From positions 1 to 21,945 of the forward strand of contig CAZVUW010000051.1 in NCBI GenBank assembly GCA_964629825.1: a stretch of DNA of 21,945 nucleotides, read 5' to 3'. The notes beneath the pieces were generated by a model, which saw only the letters and a list, made by a program, of their open reading frames with translations, ran no database searches and was not told the DNA's origin. A program made the translations under genes and the position numbers. This DNA is from CAZVUW01 sp964629825. Lineage in GTDB: Bacteria > Actinomycetota > Nitriliruptoria > Euzebyales > Egibacteraceae. Shown here one piece after another: positions 15,472 through 21,945 of this stretch. Numbering within the stretch: the first letter of the stretch is position 1; every line of letters starts with the position of its first letter.

Positions 15472-16146
15472 ATGGACGCGGCGAAGCCGGATGAGGCGTC
15501 GGTTCACCGGGTGCTGGCGGACCCGAGCCGCCGCCACCTGCTCGAGCTGCTGCGCGCGGCGGGAGCGCCGTGCCGTGTGAAGCGGCTCGCCGAGGAGACC
15601 GGGCTGCACCCGACCACCGTGCGGACACACCTCCAGCAGCTGGTGGAGGTGGGGCTGGTCGCCGTCGAGCGGGCGGCGCGCAGCACCGGGCGGGGGCGGC
15701 CGCCGCTCCAGTACCGGGCGCTGCCCGATGTCGGCCAGGCCGAGGGCTACCGCGACCTGGCGAGCGCCCTCGTCTCCGCCGTCGGCGCGACGGACGACGA
15801 CGGCCGGCTCGCCGCCTCGGCCGGGCGTGCGTGGGCCGACCTGGTTGCCGCCGAGCTGCCCCCCGGCACGGCGGAGGGCGGCCCGGAGGAGATCGCTGCC
15901 GAGCTGGTCCCGGCTCTGGACCGCCTCGGCTTCGCGCCGGCGGCGACCGAGGGCGGCCGGGTCCTGCTGCGCAGCTGCCCGCTGCTCGACCTCGCCCGGT
16001 CCAACCCGCGGGTCGTCTGCGAGGTCCACCGCGGGATGGTCCAAGGACTCGCCGACCACCTCGGCGGGCTACCGGTGCAGGCCGAGCTGCGTCCGTTCGA
16101 CGCCCCCGAGGGCTGCGTCATCGCCCTGCGCAGCGCGGCCGCCTAG
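15472..16146 (+). CDS. Winged-helix regulator of the COG2345/SufR-like type with conserved-looking cysteines
   Basis: This 224-residue protein has an N-terminal winged helix (about residues 10-85). The recognition helix is in LHPTTVRTHLQQL, and the wing is STGRGRPPLQY. The C-terminal domain ends with Cys169, Cys183 and Cys215 in the context SCPLLDLARSNPRVVCEVHR, and Cys34 lies in the winged helix. COG2345 includes SufR, which binds an Fe-S cluster through C-terminal cysteines, so this protein may also hold one. Its position directly after nirK suggests control of nitrite reductase by nitric oxide or redox state. GGAGG lies 8 nt before the ATG. A hairpin separates it from nirK by 31 bp. The cluster and the ligand are inference. 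Confidence 0.8.
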   Translation: MDAAKPDEASVHRVLADPSRRHLLELLRAAGAPCRVKRLAEETGLHPTTVRTHLQQLVEVGLVAVERAARSTGRGRPPLQYRALPDVGQAEGYRDLASALVSAVGATDDDGRLAASAGRAWADLVAAELPPGTAEGGPEEIAAELVPALDRLGFAPAATEGGRVLLRSCPLLDLARSNPRVVCEVHRGMVQGLADHLGGLPVQAELRPFDAPEGCVIALRSAAA

Positions 16147-16195
16147 CCCCGCCCAAACCCCAGCGGCCGCAAGCGACCAGGCCAAGCCCCAGCCA

Positions 16196-16235
16196 GATGT
16201 TGTTCTTGGCGTACATGTCCGCCAAGAACAACATC
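16196..16235. repeat. 40-bp palindromic repeat, copy 2 (near perfect)
   Basis: GATGTTGTTCTTGGCG (16196-16211) and CGCCAAGAACAACATC (16220-16235) are perfect 16-nt arms around 8 nt. The centre ACATGT (16213-16218) is itself palindromic, so only one base pair of the 40-bp element is mismatched. It lies in the 139-bp gap between two convergent genes and could fold into a long hairpin on both transcripts. Both strands can be read from the outer ATG as Met-Leu-Phe-Leu-Ala and on to Lys-Asn-Asn-Ile. The match with 79-118 is 32 of 40 positions. Confidence 0.85.
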
Positions 16236-16285
16236 GAGGCCGGGGTCGCGGCCGTGGTCCTCACGGTTCAGCGTTGAGGTGCGGA

Positions 16286-17842
16286 TCAGAGGCGGAACGA
16301 CAGGTCCGCGGGCAGCTCCACGATGTCCATCTGGGCCTTCTGGAGCTTGCCGGCGTAGTCCCAGTTGAGCGACTGCCAGCGCGTGAACTGGTCGAGCACC
16401 CACATGCCGGACTGGCGCGAGCCGTTGCCCGACTTGCCGTTGCCGCCGAAGGGCAGGTGCGCCTCGGCGCCCGACGTGGAGTTGTTGACGCTGACCATCC
16501 CGGCGCTGACGCGTTCGCGGAAGCGGAACGCGTTGCGGGGGTCGGTGGTGTAGATGGCCGAGGACAGGCCGTAGCCGTGCCCGTTGGCGAGCTCGATCGC
16601 CTCGTCGAAGGTCGAGAAGGAGGCCACCGACACGATCGGGCCGAAGGTCTCGTTGCGGTACAGCTCGTCCTTGGCGGTGACGCCGTCGACGATCGTGGGA
16701 TGGCAGTAGATGCCCGCGTCCGGGTCTCCGATGAAGCCCTCGCGCGGGTTGTCCGACGTGATCCGCCCGGTCCGGCCACCCGACCCGTGGAGGGTGTGGT
16801 GGCCCTCGACCATGTCGAGCCAGGACTCGAAGCGCTGGGCGAAGCGCTCGTTCATCATCGGGCCGAACAGCACGCCCTCGGCCATCGGGTCGCCGACGGC
16901 GGCGGCCTCGGTTGCGGCCGCGAAGCGGCTCAGGAACTCGTCGTGGATCGACTCGTGCACGATGGCAACGCCGAGGGACGTGCAGCGCTGGCCGGCCGTG
17001 CCGAAGCCCGAGAACAGCGCGCCCTCGACGGCGAGGTCCAGGTCGGCGTCGGGCATTACGACCAGCGGGTTCTTGCCGCCCAGCTCCAGGCACGGGTTCT
17101 GAAGGTGCCGCCCGCACAGCTCGCCGATCCGCCGGCCGACCTCGGATGAGCCGGTGAAGCCCACCTTGTCGACCAGCCCGGCCTCGAGCGCCTGCTCGAG
17201 GCCCGTGAAGCTCGTCGGCCCGTCGGTCAGCACCAGGTTGAGGACGCCGGCGGGCACGCCTCCGGCGAGGAACAGGCGGGTCAGCGCCGACGCCGTCGCG
17301 GCGGCGTACTCGGCCGGCTTCCACACGACCGAGTTCCCGCACAGCAGCGCCGGGACCAGGTACCAGCTGGGCACGGCCACCGGGAAGTTGCCGGCGGTGA
17401 TGATCGCCGCGGTGCCGACCGGGACGCGGAACGTGAACAGCTGCTTGTCGGGCATCTCGCTCGGCACGGTCTGGCCGTACAGACGCCGGCCCTCGCCGAG
17501 GAAGAAGTCACAGGTGTCGATGATCTCCTGGACCTCGCCCAGGGCCTCCGGGTAGGGCTTGCCGATCTCCTGGGTGACCAGGCGGGCGAGCGCCTCCTTG
17601 TTCGCCTCGACCAGACGGCCCACCTGCGATATGACGCGGCCACGGGCCGGCGCAGGGATCGCCGCCCATCCGGGCTGGGCCTCCTTGGCCGCGCGGCAGG
17701 CCGCGGTGAAGGTCGACTCGTCGCCGAGGGCGACCTCGGCCACGACCTCAGAGGTGCGCGCCGGGTTGGTGATGGTGAGCGTGCCGCCGGGGGCGTCGGT
17801 GGTGGCCTGCCCTCCGACGAGCGAAGACAGCGACTGGGACAT
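16286..17842 (-). CDS. Aldehyde dehydrogenase, probably 2-aminoadipate-6-semialdehyde/piperideine-6-carboxylate dehydrogenase
   Basis: This 518-residue enzyme is a full-length NAD(P)-dependent aldehyde dehydrogenase. The catalytic Cys287 is in GQRCTS and the general base Glu253 in LELGGKNP. The substrate loop NNSTSGAEAHLPFGGNGKSG resembles that of aminoadipate semialdehyde dehydrogenases. It would oxidise the semialdehyde made by the adjacent lysine 6-transaminase to L-2-aminoadipate. The start is the ATG at 17842, two bases after the lat stop, with GGAGG 7 nt upstream inside the lat end; a TTG at 17848 is possible but less likely. Substrate assignment rests on operon context. No downstream gene for aminoadipate use is in the window, since the gene ends convergently with the nirK regulator. 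Confidence 0.88.
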   Translation of the reverse strand: MSQSLSSLVGGQATTDAPGGTLTITNPARTSEVVAEVALGDESTFTAACRAAKEAQPGWAAIPAPARGRVISQVGRLVEANKEALARLVTQEIGKPYPEALGEVQEIIDTCDFFLGEGRRLYGQTVPSEMPDKQLFTFRVPVGTAAIITAGNFPVAVPSWYLVPALLCGNSVVWKPAEYAAATASALTRLFLAGGVPAGVLNLVLTDGPTSFTGLEQALEAGLVDKVGFTGSSEVGRRIGELCGRHLQNPCLELGGKNPLVVMPDADLDLAVEGALFSGFGTAGQRCTSLGVAIVHESIHDEFLSRFAAATEAAAVGDPMAEGVLFGPMMNERFAQRFESWLDMVEGHHTLHGSGGRTGRITSDNPREGFIGDPDAGIYCHPTIVDGVTAKDELYRNETFGPIVSVASFSTFDEAIELANGHGYGLSSAIYTTDPRNAFRFRERVSAGMVSVNNSTSGAEAHLPFGGNGKSGNGSRQSGMWVLDQFTRWQSLNWDYAGKLQKAQMDIVELPADLSFRL

Positions 17843-17844
17843 CC

Positions 17845-19173
17845 TCAAGCCTCCTTCGCGGTGCGGTCGAGCACGCGCTCCAGGGCGGCGCAGGCCGCGT
17901 CAAGATCCTCGGTGCTGACGTTGAGCGCCGGGCGGAAGCGAACGGACCGCTCCCCCGAGCCGAGGATCAGCACGTTCTCATCCTCCCTCAGCCGCCGGAC
18001 GACCTCATCGCGCTGGGCGGCGTCGGGCAGGTCGATGGCGCACATCAGACCACGACCGCGCGCGTTGCTCACCTGCTGGGGGCGGTCAGCCGCTAGTGCC
18101 TCGAGGCGCTCCAGCAGGTGGGCGCCCTGCCGGGCAGCCGCGTCGATCAGCCCCTCGGACTCGATGATCTCGAGGATCCGGCGGGAGCGCACGACGTCCG
18201 TCAGGTTGCCGCCCCAGGTCGAGTTGATCCGCCCCGACACGGTGAAGACGTTGTCCTCGACCTCTGCCAGGCGACCGCCGCCCATCACGCCGCACACCTG
18301 GAACTTCTTGCCGAAGGCGACCAGGTCCGGCTGCACGCCGAGCTGCTGATACGCCCAGGCCGTGCCCGTGAGGCCGCCGCCGGTCTGCACCTCGTCGAGC
18401 ACGAACAGGGCGTCGTTGTCGTGGCACAGCTGCTGCATGCGCTGCAGGAACTCGGGACGCAGGTGGTTGTCACCGCCCTCGCCCTGGATCGGCTCGGCGA
18501 TGAAGCATGCGATGTCGTGGGGGTTGGCGGCGAAGGCGGCGCGCGCCTGCTCGATCGCGCGCTCCTCCGCGGCCTCGACGTCGGCGCGGTGCAGCTCGAA
18601 CGCGTGGCGCACCGCGGGGGTGTCGATGCGCGGCCAGTCGAACTTGGGGAAGCGCGCGACCTTGTTCGGGTCGGTGTTGGTCAGCGACAGCGTGTAACCG
18701 CTGCGGCCATGGAACGCCTGGCGCAGATGCAACACCTTGGTGCCCAGGCCCGGGTCACGACCGGCCGCCTCGTTTCGACGCGACTTCCAGTCGAACGCCG
18801 CCTTGAGCGCGTTCTCCACCGCCAGCGCGCCGCCTTCGACCAGGAACAGCCACGGCAACGCCGGATCGCCTACCACGCGCTCGAAGGTCTCGACGAAGCG
18901 CGCCAGCTCGACGGTGTAGACGTCGGAGTTGGAGGGCTTGTTGCGCGCCACCGCCAGCAGCGTCGCGGTGAACTCCTCGTCGTCGGTCAGACCCGGGTGG
19001 TTCATCCCCAGCGCCGAGGAGGCGAAGAAGGTGAACATGTCTAGATACCGACGACCATCCCGCGCGTCGACCAGGACCGATCCGCGGCTGGCCTCGAGGT
19101 CGAGCACGAGGTCTAACCCATCTACGAGCAGATGCCGGCGTAGGACGTCGTGCACGTCTTGAGGCTTGATCAC
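17845..19173 (-). CDS. lat: L-lysine 6-transaminase
   Basis: This 442-residue PLP enzyme of aminotransferase class III moves the epsilon-amino group of lysine to 2-oxoglutarate, giving 2-aminoadipate semialdehyde. The PLP lysine is in AFGKKFQVCGVMGGG, most likely Lys289. The cofactor aspartate is in LDEVQTGGGL, and the substrate region LRQAFHGRSGYTLSLTNTDP is typical of Lat. Length agrees with M. tuberculosis Lat (449). The frame is open from 19551, but that upstream part is arginine- and proline-rich and non-coding. I chose the GTG at 19173, which has GGAG 5 nt upstream. It is divergent from an Lrp-type gene and the first gene of a two-gene operon with the dehydrogenase. Confidence 0.95.
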   Translation of the reverse strand: MIKPQDVHDVLRRHLLVDGLDLVLDLEASRGSVLVDARDGRRYLDMFTFFASSALGMNHPGLTDDEEFTATLLAVARNKPSNSDVYTVELARFVETFERVVGDPALPWLFLVEGGALAVENALKAAFDWKSRRNEAAGRDPGLGTKVLHLRQAFHGRSGYTLSLTNTDPNKVARFPKFDWPRIDTPAVRHAFELHRADVEAAEERAIEQARAAFAANPHDIACFIAEPIQGEGGDNHLRPEFLQRMQQLCHDNDALFVLDEVQTGGGLTGTAWAYQQLGVQPDLVAFGKKFQVCGVMGGGRLAEVEDNVFTVSGRINSTWGGNLTDVVRSRRILEIIESEGLIDAAARQGAHLLERLEALAADRPQQVSNARGRGLMCAIDLPDAAQRDEVVRRLREDENVLILGSGERSVRFRPALNVSTEDLDAACAALERVLDRTAKEA

Positions 19174-19331
19174 AGTGGCTCCTATCTCCGGGGTCACCTC
19201 CCATTGTGGTGGCCCCGCTCCCCTGCAGGTTGCTGCAAAGCGTCGAGCCGACTTTGCGCCGAGGAACGAAGCGTGCGACAGTGCCGACGGATCGTCAGTG
19301 CGCTCAACCCTGTGCCCGCCCGGAGATGTAG
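19174..19331. promoter_or_regulatory. Divergent lat/lrp control region with short repeats
   Basis: This 158-bp gap must carry both promoters. TGCAG (19224-19228) and CTGCA (19233-19237) form an inverted repeat with a 4-nt spacer. CAGTGC occurs twice (19279-19284 and 19296-19301) as a direct repeat 17 bp apart. Lrp-type proteins bind such short repeated sites, but no site is assigned. No convincing -10/-35 pair was found. Confidence 0.35.
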
Positions 19332-19772
19332 TTGGACGACCTTGATCGCAAGCTGCTGCGCGAGCTCGAGGCCGATGCGCGTCTGACGATGGCGGAGCTC
19401 GGGCGACGCGTCGGGCTGTCGCGCACGGCGGCTCTGGCGCGGGTGCGCAGGCTCGAGCGCGACGGCGCGATCCTCGGCTACCGGGCGGAGGTCCGACCGG
19501 AGCACAGCGAGCGCTCACACGTCGCCCGCGTGGCAATCGTCCTCCGCACACCCGACGTCGCCGGCTACGTCCGCCGGCTAGCGGCCTTCCCCGAGCTCCA
19601 GAGCGCGGAGAGCCTCGCCGGGGAGTACGACCTCATGATCCGCCTGGCCGCAGAGAGCGCCGAGCGCCTCGACGCCATCCTTGATCGCATCAACGGCTGG
19701 CGGGAGACCGTGCGCACAACCACCTGGATGGTTCTTCGCACCTATGATGTAGGTCAAGCACGCGAAGGCTAG
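19332..19772 (+). CDS. Lrp/AsnC family transcriptional regulator
   Basis: This 146-residue protein has the standard layout: an N-terminal helix-turn-helix (about residues 4-50, with LTMAELGRRVGLSRTAALAR) and a C-terminal ligand-binding RAM domain (about 60-140, with AGEYDLMIRLAAES). It starts at a TTG with GGAG 6 nt upstream; the in-frame alternatives are poorer. It is divergent from lat, as LrpA is next to lat in M. tuberculosis, so it probably controls lysine catabolism in response to lysine or a related amino acid. The family usually forms octamers that wrap DNA. Ligand specificity cannot be read from the sequence. Confidence 0.9.
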   Translation: MDDLDRKLLRELEADARLTMAELGRRVGLSRTAALARVRRLERDGAILGYRAEVRPEHSERSHVARVAIVLRTPDVAGYVRRLAAFPELQSAESLAGEYDLMIRLAAESAERLDAILDRINGWRETVRTTTWMVLRTYDVGQAREG

Positions 19773-19974
19773 TGCCATTCTGCCCCTGTCCAAGTGGCCA
19801 TTACCTTGGTCTAAGGGCACACTGGGAGTGACCTACAGTTTACTTTCATCAGTGCTGCCGTCAGTGAACCCAACCGGGAACCGTGCCCGTTTCTGGACTT
19901 TCGGCAGAGCTTTGTCGTACTTTCAGGGAGTTGGAAGAGCCTAGTTGCTCACAGACGAAGAGGAACACACCCAC
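19773..19974 (+). promoter_or_regulatory. AT-richer leader region of the DNA-binding protein gene
   Basis: This 202-bp stretch has visibly less G+C (near 50%) than any other part of the window. TACTTTCA occurs at 19841-19848 and 19918-19925, and CACT-GGG-AGTG (19820-19830) is an 11-bp inverted repeat. TGGACT (19894-19899) and TACTTT (19918-19923) have a plausible -35/-10 spacing of 18 bp. A tandem-promoter arrangement is possible. Confidence 0.35.
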
Positions 19975-20547
19975 ATGGCAGCAGCTACCACCGCTGAGAA
20001 GGCCGTCCGCGACTACTTGACTTACCTGCGCGATCCGGACTCCATGCGCCCGGACACGGCCGAGATCGATGCCAAGCTCGAGGCCAGCAACGATCCTTTG
20101 GAGCGACTGTCGCTGCACGCGCAGAAGGCGCGCATGCAGGACCCCGAGCCGTCCTTGCGTGCGGCTTTCATCACTCACGCCAAGGCGTGGGCCGAGGCCA
20201 ACGACGTGCCCGCCGAGGCCTTCCGCGCCGAGGGCGTCCGACCCGACGTCCTGCGTGAGGCCGGTCTTGACGGTGCCCGCCGCCAGACCCGTGGTGGCCG
20301 CGGCAGCGGCGGTGCCCGCCGCAGCCGCGTGACCACAGAGCAGGTTCGTGCGGCCCTGCCCGCCAAGGGCAAGACCTTCACGCTGCGCGAGCTCCAGTCC
20401 AGCTCCGGCGCATCGGCCGCGACCGTGCGCAAGGTCCTCGGCGATCTCATCAGCGAGGGCTATGTCACGGACGAGGGTCCGGACCCCGACGCCACCGGTC
20501 CGGGTCGTGCCCCCACCCTTTACCGGGTGGCCAAGAAGGTCGCCTAA
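19975..20547 (+). CDS. Putative DNA-binding protein: helical domain, RG-rich linker, C-terminal winged helix
   Basis: I do not recognise a named family for this 190-residue protein. Residues about 5-95 are helical and charged (AEKAVRDYLTYLRDPDSM, AAFITHAKAWAEANDVPAEA). Residues about 100-118 are a basic Arg/Gly linker (RRQTRGGRGSGGARRSR) like a minor-groove or RNA-binding tail. Residues about 120-185 look like a winged helix (FTLRELQSSSGASAATVRKV, then a wing ending TLYRVAKK). A nucleoid or global regulator is the best guess. The ATG at 19975 has GAGG 11 nt upstream; a TTG at 19945 would add ten residues. The AT-rich leader and strong terminator give it a complete single-gene transcription unit, which suggests notable expression. 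Confidence 0.85.
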   Translation: MAAATTAEKAVRDYLTYLRDPDSMRPDTAEIDAKLEASNDPLERLSLHAQKARMQDPEPSLRAAFITHAKAWAEANDVPAEAFRAEGVRPDVLREAGLDGARRQTRGGRGSGGARRSRVTTEQVRAALPAKGKTFTLRELQSSSGASAATVRKVLGDLISEGYVTDEGPDPDATGPGRAPTLYRVAKKVA

Positions 20548-20568
20548 CCCCCGTAGACGAGCAGTGGA

Positions 20569-20594
20569 AAAGCCCCGGCGATCGCCGGGGCTTT
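20569..20594. terminator. Rho-independent terminator
   Basis: AAAGCCCCGGCGA (20569-20581) and TCGCCGGGGCTTT (20582-20594) form a perfect 26-bp palindrome, followed by CTTCT. It lies 22 bp after the DNA-binding protein stop. With A-runs on one side and T-runs on the other, it can also end the convergent transcript of the NuoF-like/acidic protein genes. Confidence 0.92.
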
Positions 20595-20622
20595 CTTCTG
20601 CCCTGCCGCGGTGCAGGCGCCG

Positions 20623-20790
20623 CTAGCCCTCGCCATCCACGAAGGGGCTCTCGTCGCGCGCGGCGGCCTCGCGCTCCTCGATGGAGGCCGCCGCCTCCGC
20701 GTCACCGCCGGTGCTGCGGCTTCGGCGGGTCTCCTCCTGCTGGTCCGGATCCTCCTGCTCGCGCCGCTGCTGGTGGTCGGGGTCGCTCAT
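20623..20790 (-). CDS. Small acidic, hydrophilic protein coupled to the NuoF-like gene
   Basis: This 55-residue protein is too short for most gene callers. It begins MSDPDHQQRREQEDPDQQEE and ends ESPFVDGEG, with no hydrophobic segment, so it is probably disordered or a helical adaptor. Its ATG overlaps the upstream TGA as ATGA, and GAGAGG lies 7 nt before it, which indicates translational coupling. Codons end mostly in G or C. No family is recognised. Its only neighbour is the NuoF-like gene, so it may assist or bind that protein. The bidirectional terminator lies 28 bp after its stop. Confidence 0.7.
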   Translation of the reverse strand: MSDPDHQQRREQEDPDQQEETRRSRSTGGDAEAAASIEEREAAARDESPFVDGEG

Positions 20791-21945
20791 GTCGCACCTC
20801 TCGCGCTGTGGGTGTGCGCAACCCTCCCCTCCTCGGCGGCGTCCACACCCTCCGGGGCGTAGCTCCAGTCCCCCCGCTTGCGCAGGTAGTCGGGATCCAG
20901 CACGAAGCCGTCATCGGTGCAGTCGATGATCTTCGGGACTGCGACCGCCACCTCGGGCGGCGACGGGCTGCCGATGCGGGCCTCGAACGCGTCGGGGAAC
21001 TCCTCCAGAGCGCTGCGGATCAGCAGCGCCGAACCGACCGGCAGATAGCAGCGGTTGGCATCGGTGACCGTGGTGGTGGCCTTGCGGATCTCCTCGATGT
21101 CGGTGGCCGTCCCCTCCCCCCGCACCAGCCGGTCCAGGCGGTCGAACATCACGCCGTTGCCGAGCTTGCAGGCGATGCACTGGCCGCATGACTCCACGGC
21201 GAGGAAGCGCGCGAGCACAGACACGACCTGGACGATGTCGCGCTGCGGTCCGTAGACCATGAACCCGCCGCTGCCCAGCCCGGCGCCGGCCTCCGACAGC
21301 GAGTCGAAGTCCATGGGCAGATCGAGCAGCTCCGGCGTGATGATCGGGTTGGAGGTCCCGGAGATGATCGCCTGGACCTCCTCGGCCCCGGCGAGGTCTT
21401 GGATGAGCGTGCGCAGCGGCGTGCCGAGCGGCAGCTCGAAGAAGCCCTCGGTGGCGACGTCGCCGAGGACCGAGAAGACCATCGTCCCCGGCGCCTCCTC
21501 CGTTCCGACCGAGCGGAACGACTCGCCGTCGTCGGCCAGGATCCGCGCGACATGCGACAGCGTCTCGACGTTGTTGACGATGGTCGGGTTGGACGCGCCG
21601 GGCCCCGCGAACAGGCCCTGCTGATAGGGCGGCAGGATCCGCGGCAGCGGCAGCTTGCCCTCCACGACCTCGAGCAGCGCCGACTCCTCGCCGAACAGGT
21701 ACTCGTCCGGCCCGAGCACGAGGTCGATGCGGTCGGCGCCCTCCCAGCCCGCGGCGCGGAGCTCCGACAGCGCCCCGGCCAGGCGCTCGACCTCGGTCGT
21801 GAAGCGCTGCTTGGTGGCGACGTAGGCGCGCTCGGCGCCGGTGGCGTGCAGCGCGATCAGGACGCCCTCGAGCAGCTGGTGCGGCGCGCGGGCCATCAGC
21901 GGTCGGTCCTTGTAGGTGCCCGGCTCGCCCTCGGCGCCGTTGCAG
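20787..21945 (-). CDS. NuoF-like NADH/FMN iron-sulfur oxidoreductase subunit, 5' end outside the window
   Basis: About 385 codons are present; the gene continues beyond 21945. The visible part starts at CNGAEGEPGTYKDRPLM, matching the CNADEGEPGTFKDR region of NuoF. Next come LFGEESALLEVVEG and NPTIVNNVETLSHVARIL, and then the SLBB-like strand region. The [4Fe-4S] site is ESCGQCIACK, with the fourth cysteine in DANRCYLPVG, as in the N3 cluster ligands. The NADH and FMN loop lies before this and is outside the window. No nuoE or nuoG homologue follows; instead there is a 55-residue acidic gene. The divergent tail after the cluster (PKIIDCTDDGFVLDPDYLRK) is unlike respiratory NuoF. It may belong to a small oxidoreductase that feeds a ferredoxin or other acceptor. 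Confidence 0.9.
   Translation of the reverse strand, partial: CNGAEGEPGTYKDRPLMARAPHQLLEGVLIALHATGAERAYVATKQRFTTEVERLAGALSELRAAGWEGADRIDLVLGPDEYLFGEESALLEVVEGKLPLPRILPPYQQGLFAGPGASNPTIVNNVETLSHVARILADDGESFRSVGTEEAPGTMVFSVLGDVATEGFFELPLGTPLRTLIQDLAGAEEVQAIISGTSNPIITPELLDLPMDFDSLSEAGAGLGSGGFMVYGPQRDIVQVVSVLARFLAVESCGQCIACKLGNGVMFDRLDRLVRGEGTATDIEEIRKATTTVTDANRCYLPVGSALLIRSALEEFPDAFEARIGSPSPPEVAVAVPKIIDCTDDGFVLDPDYLRKRGDWSYAPEGVDAAEEGRVAHTHSARGAT

Noticed and set aside
17845..19551. A longer frame for lysine 6-transaminase extending 126 codons upstream
   Set aside because: The extension is Arg/Pro/Ala-rich, covers the divergent Lrp gene and lacks family similarity. The GTG at 19173 has a ribosome site and gives the normal length.
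1..21945. CRISPR arrays, tRNA or rRNA genes and insertion sequences
   Set aside because: No regularly spaced repeats, cloverleaf sequences or transposase motifs were found by reading the sequence. Only the two-copy palindrome repeats.

Overview
The window is about 22 kb of very GC-rich bacterial DNA (roughly 70% G+C, third codon positions almost all G or C). GTG and TTG starts and short Shine-Dalgarno sites fit an actinobacterium. A PgpH/YqfF-type 7TM-HD protein, a lysine 6-transaminase with a divergent Lrp regulator, and a PspA cluster suggest a deep-branching lineage such as Thermoleophilia, but no rRNA or other marker proves this. No tRNA, rRNA, CRISPR array, transposase or phage gene was seen.

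Layout. (1) 1-3965, minus strand: the 5' end of an unidentified gene leaving the left edge, an ABC exporter and an ABC-F ATPase. The start of the unidentified gene lies inside a 40-bp palindromic repeat. (2) 4007-6834, plus strand: a small four-TM protein and a 7TM-HD putative cyclic-dinucleotide phosphodiesterase with a structured leader. (3) 6857-13612, minus strand: six close-packed genes for a glutamine amidotransferase, a TerB-like/CbxX AAA+ ATPase, a membrane-anchored solute-binding-like protein, a solute-binding/VWA lipoprotein, a membrane coiled-coil protein and PspA. (4) 13807-16146, plus strand: a membrane-anchored copper nitrite reductase with an extra N-terminal cupredoxin, then a cysteine-containing winged-helix regulator. 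(5) 16196-16235: a second copy of the 40-bp palindrome. (6) 16286-19772: an aldehyde dehydrogenase and L-lysine 6-transaminase operon (minus) with a divergent Lrp/AsnC regulator (plus), a lysine-to-2-aminoadipate module. (7) 19975-20547: a putative DNA-binding protein behind an unusually AT-rich leader and before a textbook terminator. (8) 20623-21945, minus strand: a NuoF-like gene, cut by the right edge, translationally coupled to a 55-residue acidic protein.

The most interesting unit is region 3. A cytoplasmic AAA+ ATPase with a TerB-like domain, two extracytoplasmic sensor-like proteins (one with an intact VWA metal site), a membrane-to-coiled-coil protein and PspA share one strand, with 1-nt overlaps at two junctions. 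I read it as an envelope-stress system that joins parts of the Psp and Ter networks; that reading is inference. Regions 4 and 5 add a possible NO-sensing nitrite reductase circuit and a dispersed palindrome family.
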